In this document: piece after piece, positions 60,408-61,350 of the stretch | Layout: every line of letters begins with the position of its first letter | Numbering within the stretch: position 1 is the first letter of the stretch | NCBI GenBank assembly: GCA_016869735.1 | Contig: VGDL01000016.1 | Location: 1-61,350 of the forward strand | Origin: Alphaproteobacteria bacterium | GTDB taxonomy: Bacteria > Pseudomonadota > Alphaproteobacteria > Acetobacterales > Acetobacteraceae | Direction of reading: 5' to 3' | DNA length: 61,350 bases | Translations under genes and position numbers: made by a program | The notes under the pieces: generated by a model | What the model was told of the DNA's origin: nothing | The model's database searches: none | Seen by the model: only the letters and a program-made list of their open reading frames with translations

Positions 60408-60737
60408 TCACCTCGGCGGCAGATGCACCGCCAGCCAAAGCGTTTCTTGCGCGGGGTCGGTCCGGGCAACGCGATGGCGGCATTGCGCGGGCAATAGCGC
60501 CCAGTCGCCGGGTTTCAATTCCCGCAAGTTGCCATCAGCAAACTCCAAGGCCGCGCTGCCCGCGACAAGCAGTACAAATTCCGGCCAGGCTTGCTGATAC
60601 CATTCGCCATGGGTCACAGCGCGGGAGGCAATGCGTTCCACCCGCGCCCCACCGGCGCGTGCCAATTCCAAGAAGCTTTCGCCGCCCGCAACCGGCGCGG
60701 CGCCGTCATGCAAAGACCCAAAGCGCGGCGCCGTCAC
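60408..60737 (-). CDS. Cupin-domain protein
   Basis: The 109-residue protein is a single cupin barrel: 'ESFLELARAGGARVERIASRAVTHGEWYQQ', 'EFVLLVAGSAALEFADGNLRELKPGDWALLPAQCRHRV'. Histidines in 'THGEWY' and 'CRHRV' may bind a metal. The function is unknown; small cupins next to amidase genes may modify or sense the substrate. Its ATG overlaps the amidase stop by four bases (ATGA), so it is translated with that gene. Confidence 0.8.
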   Translation of the reverse strand: MTAPRFGSLHDGAAPVAGGESFLELARAGGARVERIASRAVTHGEWYQQAWPEFVLLVAGSAALEFADGNLRELKPGDWALLPAQCRHRVARTDPAQETLWLAVHLPPR

Positions 60738-61350
60738 GCCGCCAGCACCGCCTCAACCGCTGCCGAGACCGCAAAAAGATGCTGATCCGCGCCATGCGCG
60801 CCGGTCAGCATCAACCCAACCGGGGCTTCGCCAAGCGCGTGGCAAGGCAGGCTGATCGAGCAGCGATCAAGGAAATTGCCGACACTCGTATTCCGCAGCA
60901 GCATCATATTGATGCGGTTATATTCTTTTTCCTCCTCCACTTCCGCGATGGCGGGCGGCACCAAAGGACATGTCGGGCAGATCAGCGCATCAAACGGCGC
61001 GGTGCGCGGCGCGACACTCGCGATGATTCGCTTGCGGGCATTGACCAGGTCCACATAATCGGCGGCCGACATGCCTTCACCGCGCCGGATGCGCTTCAGG
61101 ATGCGCGGGTCATAGCCATCGGCTTTTTCCGCAATCAGGTGGCGGTGCCAGGCAAAAGCCTCACTGGCGGGAAAGCCGCCGGCGGCCGTCACTTGCGGAA
61201 TTTCGGCCAATTCCGGCAGATCAATTTCAATGATGCGCGCACCGGCGAGTGCAAGTTTACGCAGTGCAGTTTCAAAAGCCGCAGCGACATGGCCATCCAC
61301 GCCATCGGTCAGATAGGTGCCGCGCGGCAGGGCAAAGGTCAGGCTTTGCA
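60734..61350 (-). CDS. Amidase (amidase-signature family), C-terminal part
   Basis: The reading frame is open to the window edge, so the N-terminal part with the catalytic triad is not visible. The visible 205 codons have the amidase C-terminal pattern: 'FDALICPTCPLVPPAIAEVE', 'NTSVGNFLDRCSISLPCHALGEAPVGLMLTGAHGADQHLFAVSAAVE'. It is the upstream partner of the cupin gene in a minus-strand operon. Residues before a GTG at 61300 ('FALPRGTYLTDGVDGHV') also fit the family, so the true start lies beyond 61350. Confidence 0.88.
   Translation of the reverse strand, partial: QSLTFALPRGTYLTDGVDGHVAAAFETALRKLALAGARIIEIDLPELAEIPQVTAAGGFPASEAFAWHRHLIAEKADGYDPRILKRIRRGEGMSAADYVDLVNARKRIIASVAPRTAPFDALICPTCPLVPPAIAEVEEEKEYNRINMMLLRNTSVGNFLDRCSISLPCHALGEAPVGLMLTGAHGADQHLFAVSAAVEAVLAA

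Overview
The window looks like chromosomal DNA of a GC-rich alphaproteobacterium, most likely of the Acetobacteraceae (Roseomonas-like) type. This is inferred from protein resemblance: a fused SecDF, MlaA/MlaC, UbiE, EttA, BadH/BadI close to those of alphaproteobacteria, and many Bug/TctC-type solute receptors. No taxonomic search was possible. Genes are dense and lie on both strands, with frequent 1-4 base overlaps inside operons.

Layout. 1-180 is the tail of a Bug receptor gene. 180-4352 is a visibly AT-richer accessory segment abutting the 3' end of a tRNA-Lys(CTT) gene (4353-4428, minus). It holds a DUF927-type ATPase, an AlpA-like DNA-binding protein, an unrecognised protein and a cluster of short repeats, but no integrase. 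4499-5109 carries a CHAP lipoprotein and a strong terminator. 5191-13017 (minus) is one compact operon for alicyclic acid breakdown: badH, badI, an aliB-like acyl-CoA dehydrogenase, an aliA-like CoA ligase, an MBL-fold hydrolase, a lipoprotein, a thiolase and a DUF35 protein. A badR-like MarR gene is divergent at 13109. Together the first four enzymes would carry cyclohexanecarboxylate to pimelyl-CoA, but the BadK hydratase is absent locally.

13717-23028 is mostly housekeeping: ettA, a GNAT enzyme, mlaA-mlaC, metF, glcF, a TPR protein, an acyl-CoA ligase, a rhodanese and a DUF3237 protein. 23060-36757 is catabolic: an M20 peptidase/Bug/FAH/amidase operon, a polysaccharide deacetylase, a Bug gene divergent from a racemase-like gene, an unusual fused nitrile hydratase with a His/Asp-rich linker, a five-gene Bug-RraA-thioesterase-dehydrogenase-alcohol dehydrogenase operon, and an EAL protein.

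36779-53835 returns to core functions (secDF, Gfo/Idh/MocA oxidoreductase, PanE-like reductase, SDR, HIG1 protein, MFS, MscS channel, ubiE, mutM, crotonase, leuD-leuC), interrupted by an RTX protein built from a 90/81-residue super-repeat. 53935-61350 is again catabolic: Bug, GST, CMD, Bug and crotonase genes, then VOC, ltnD-like, cupin and amidase genes.

The most noteworthy items are the nitrile hydratase fusion (30477-31490), the complete bad/ali operon, the RTX super-repeat, the DUF927 island with its repeat cluster, and two copies of a possible dispersed palindromic repeat.
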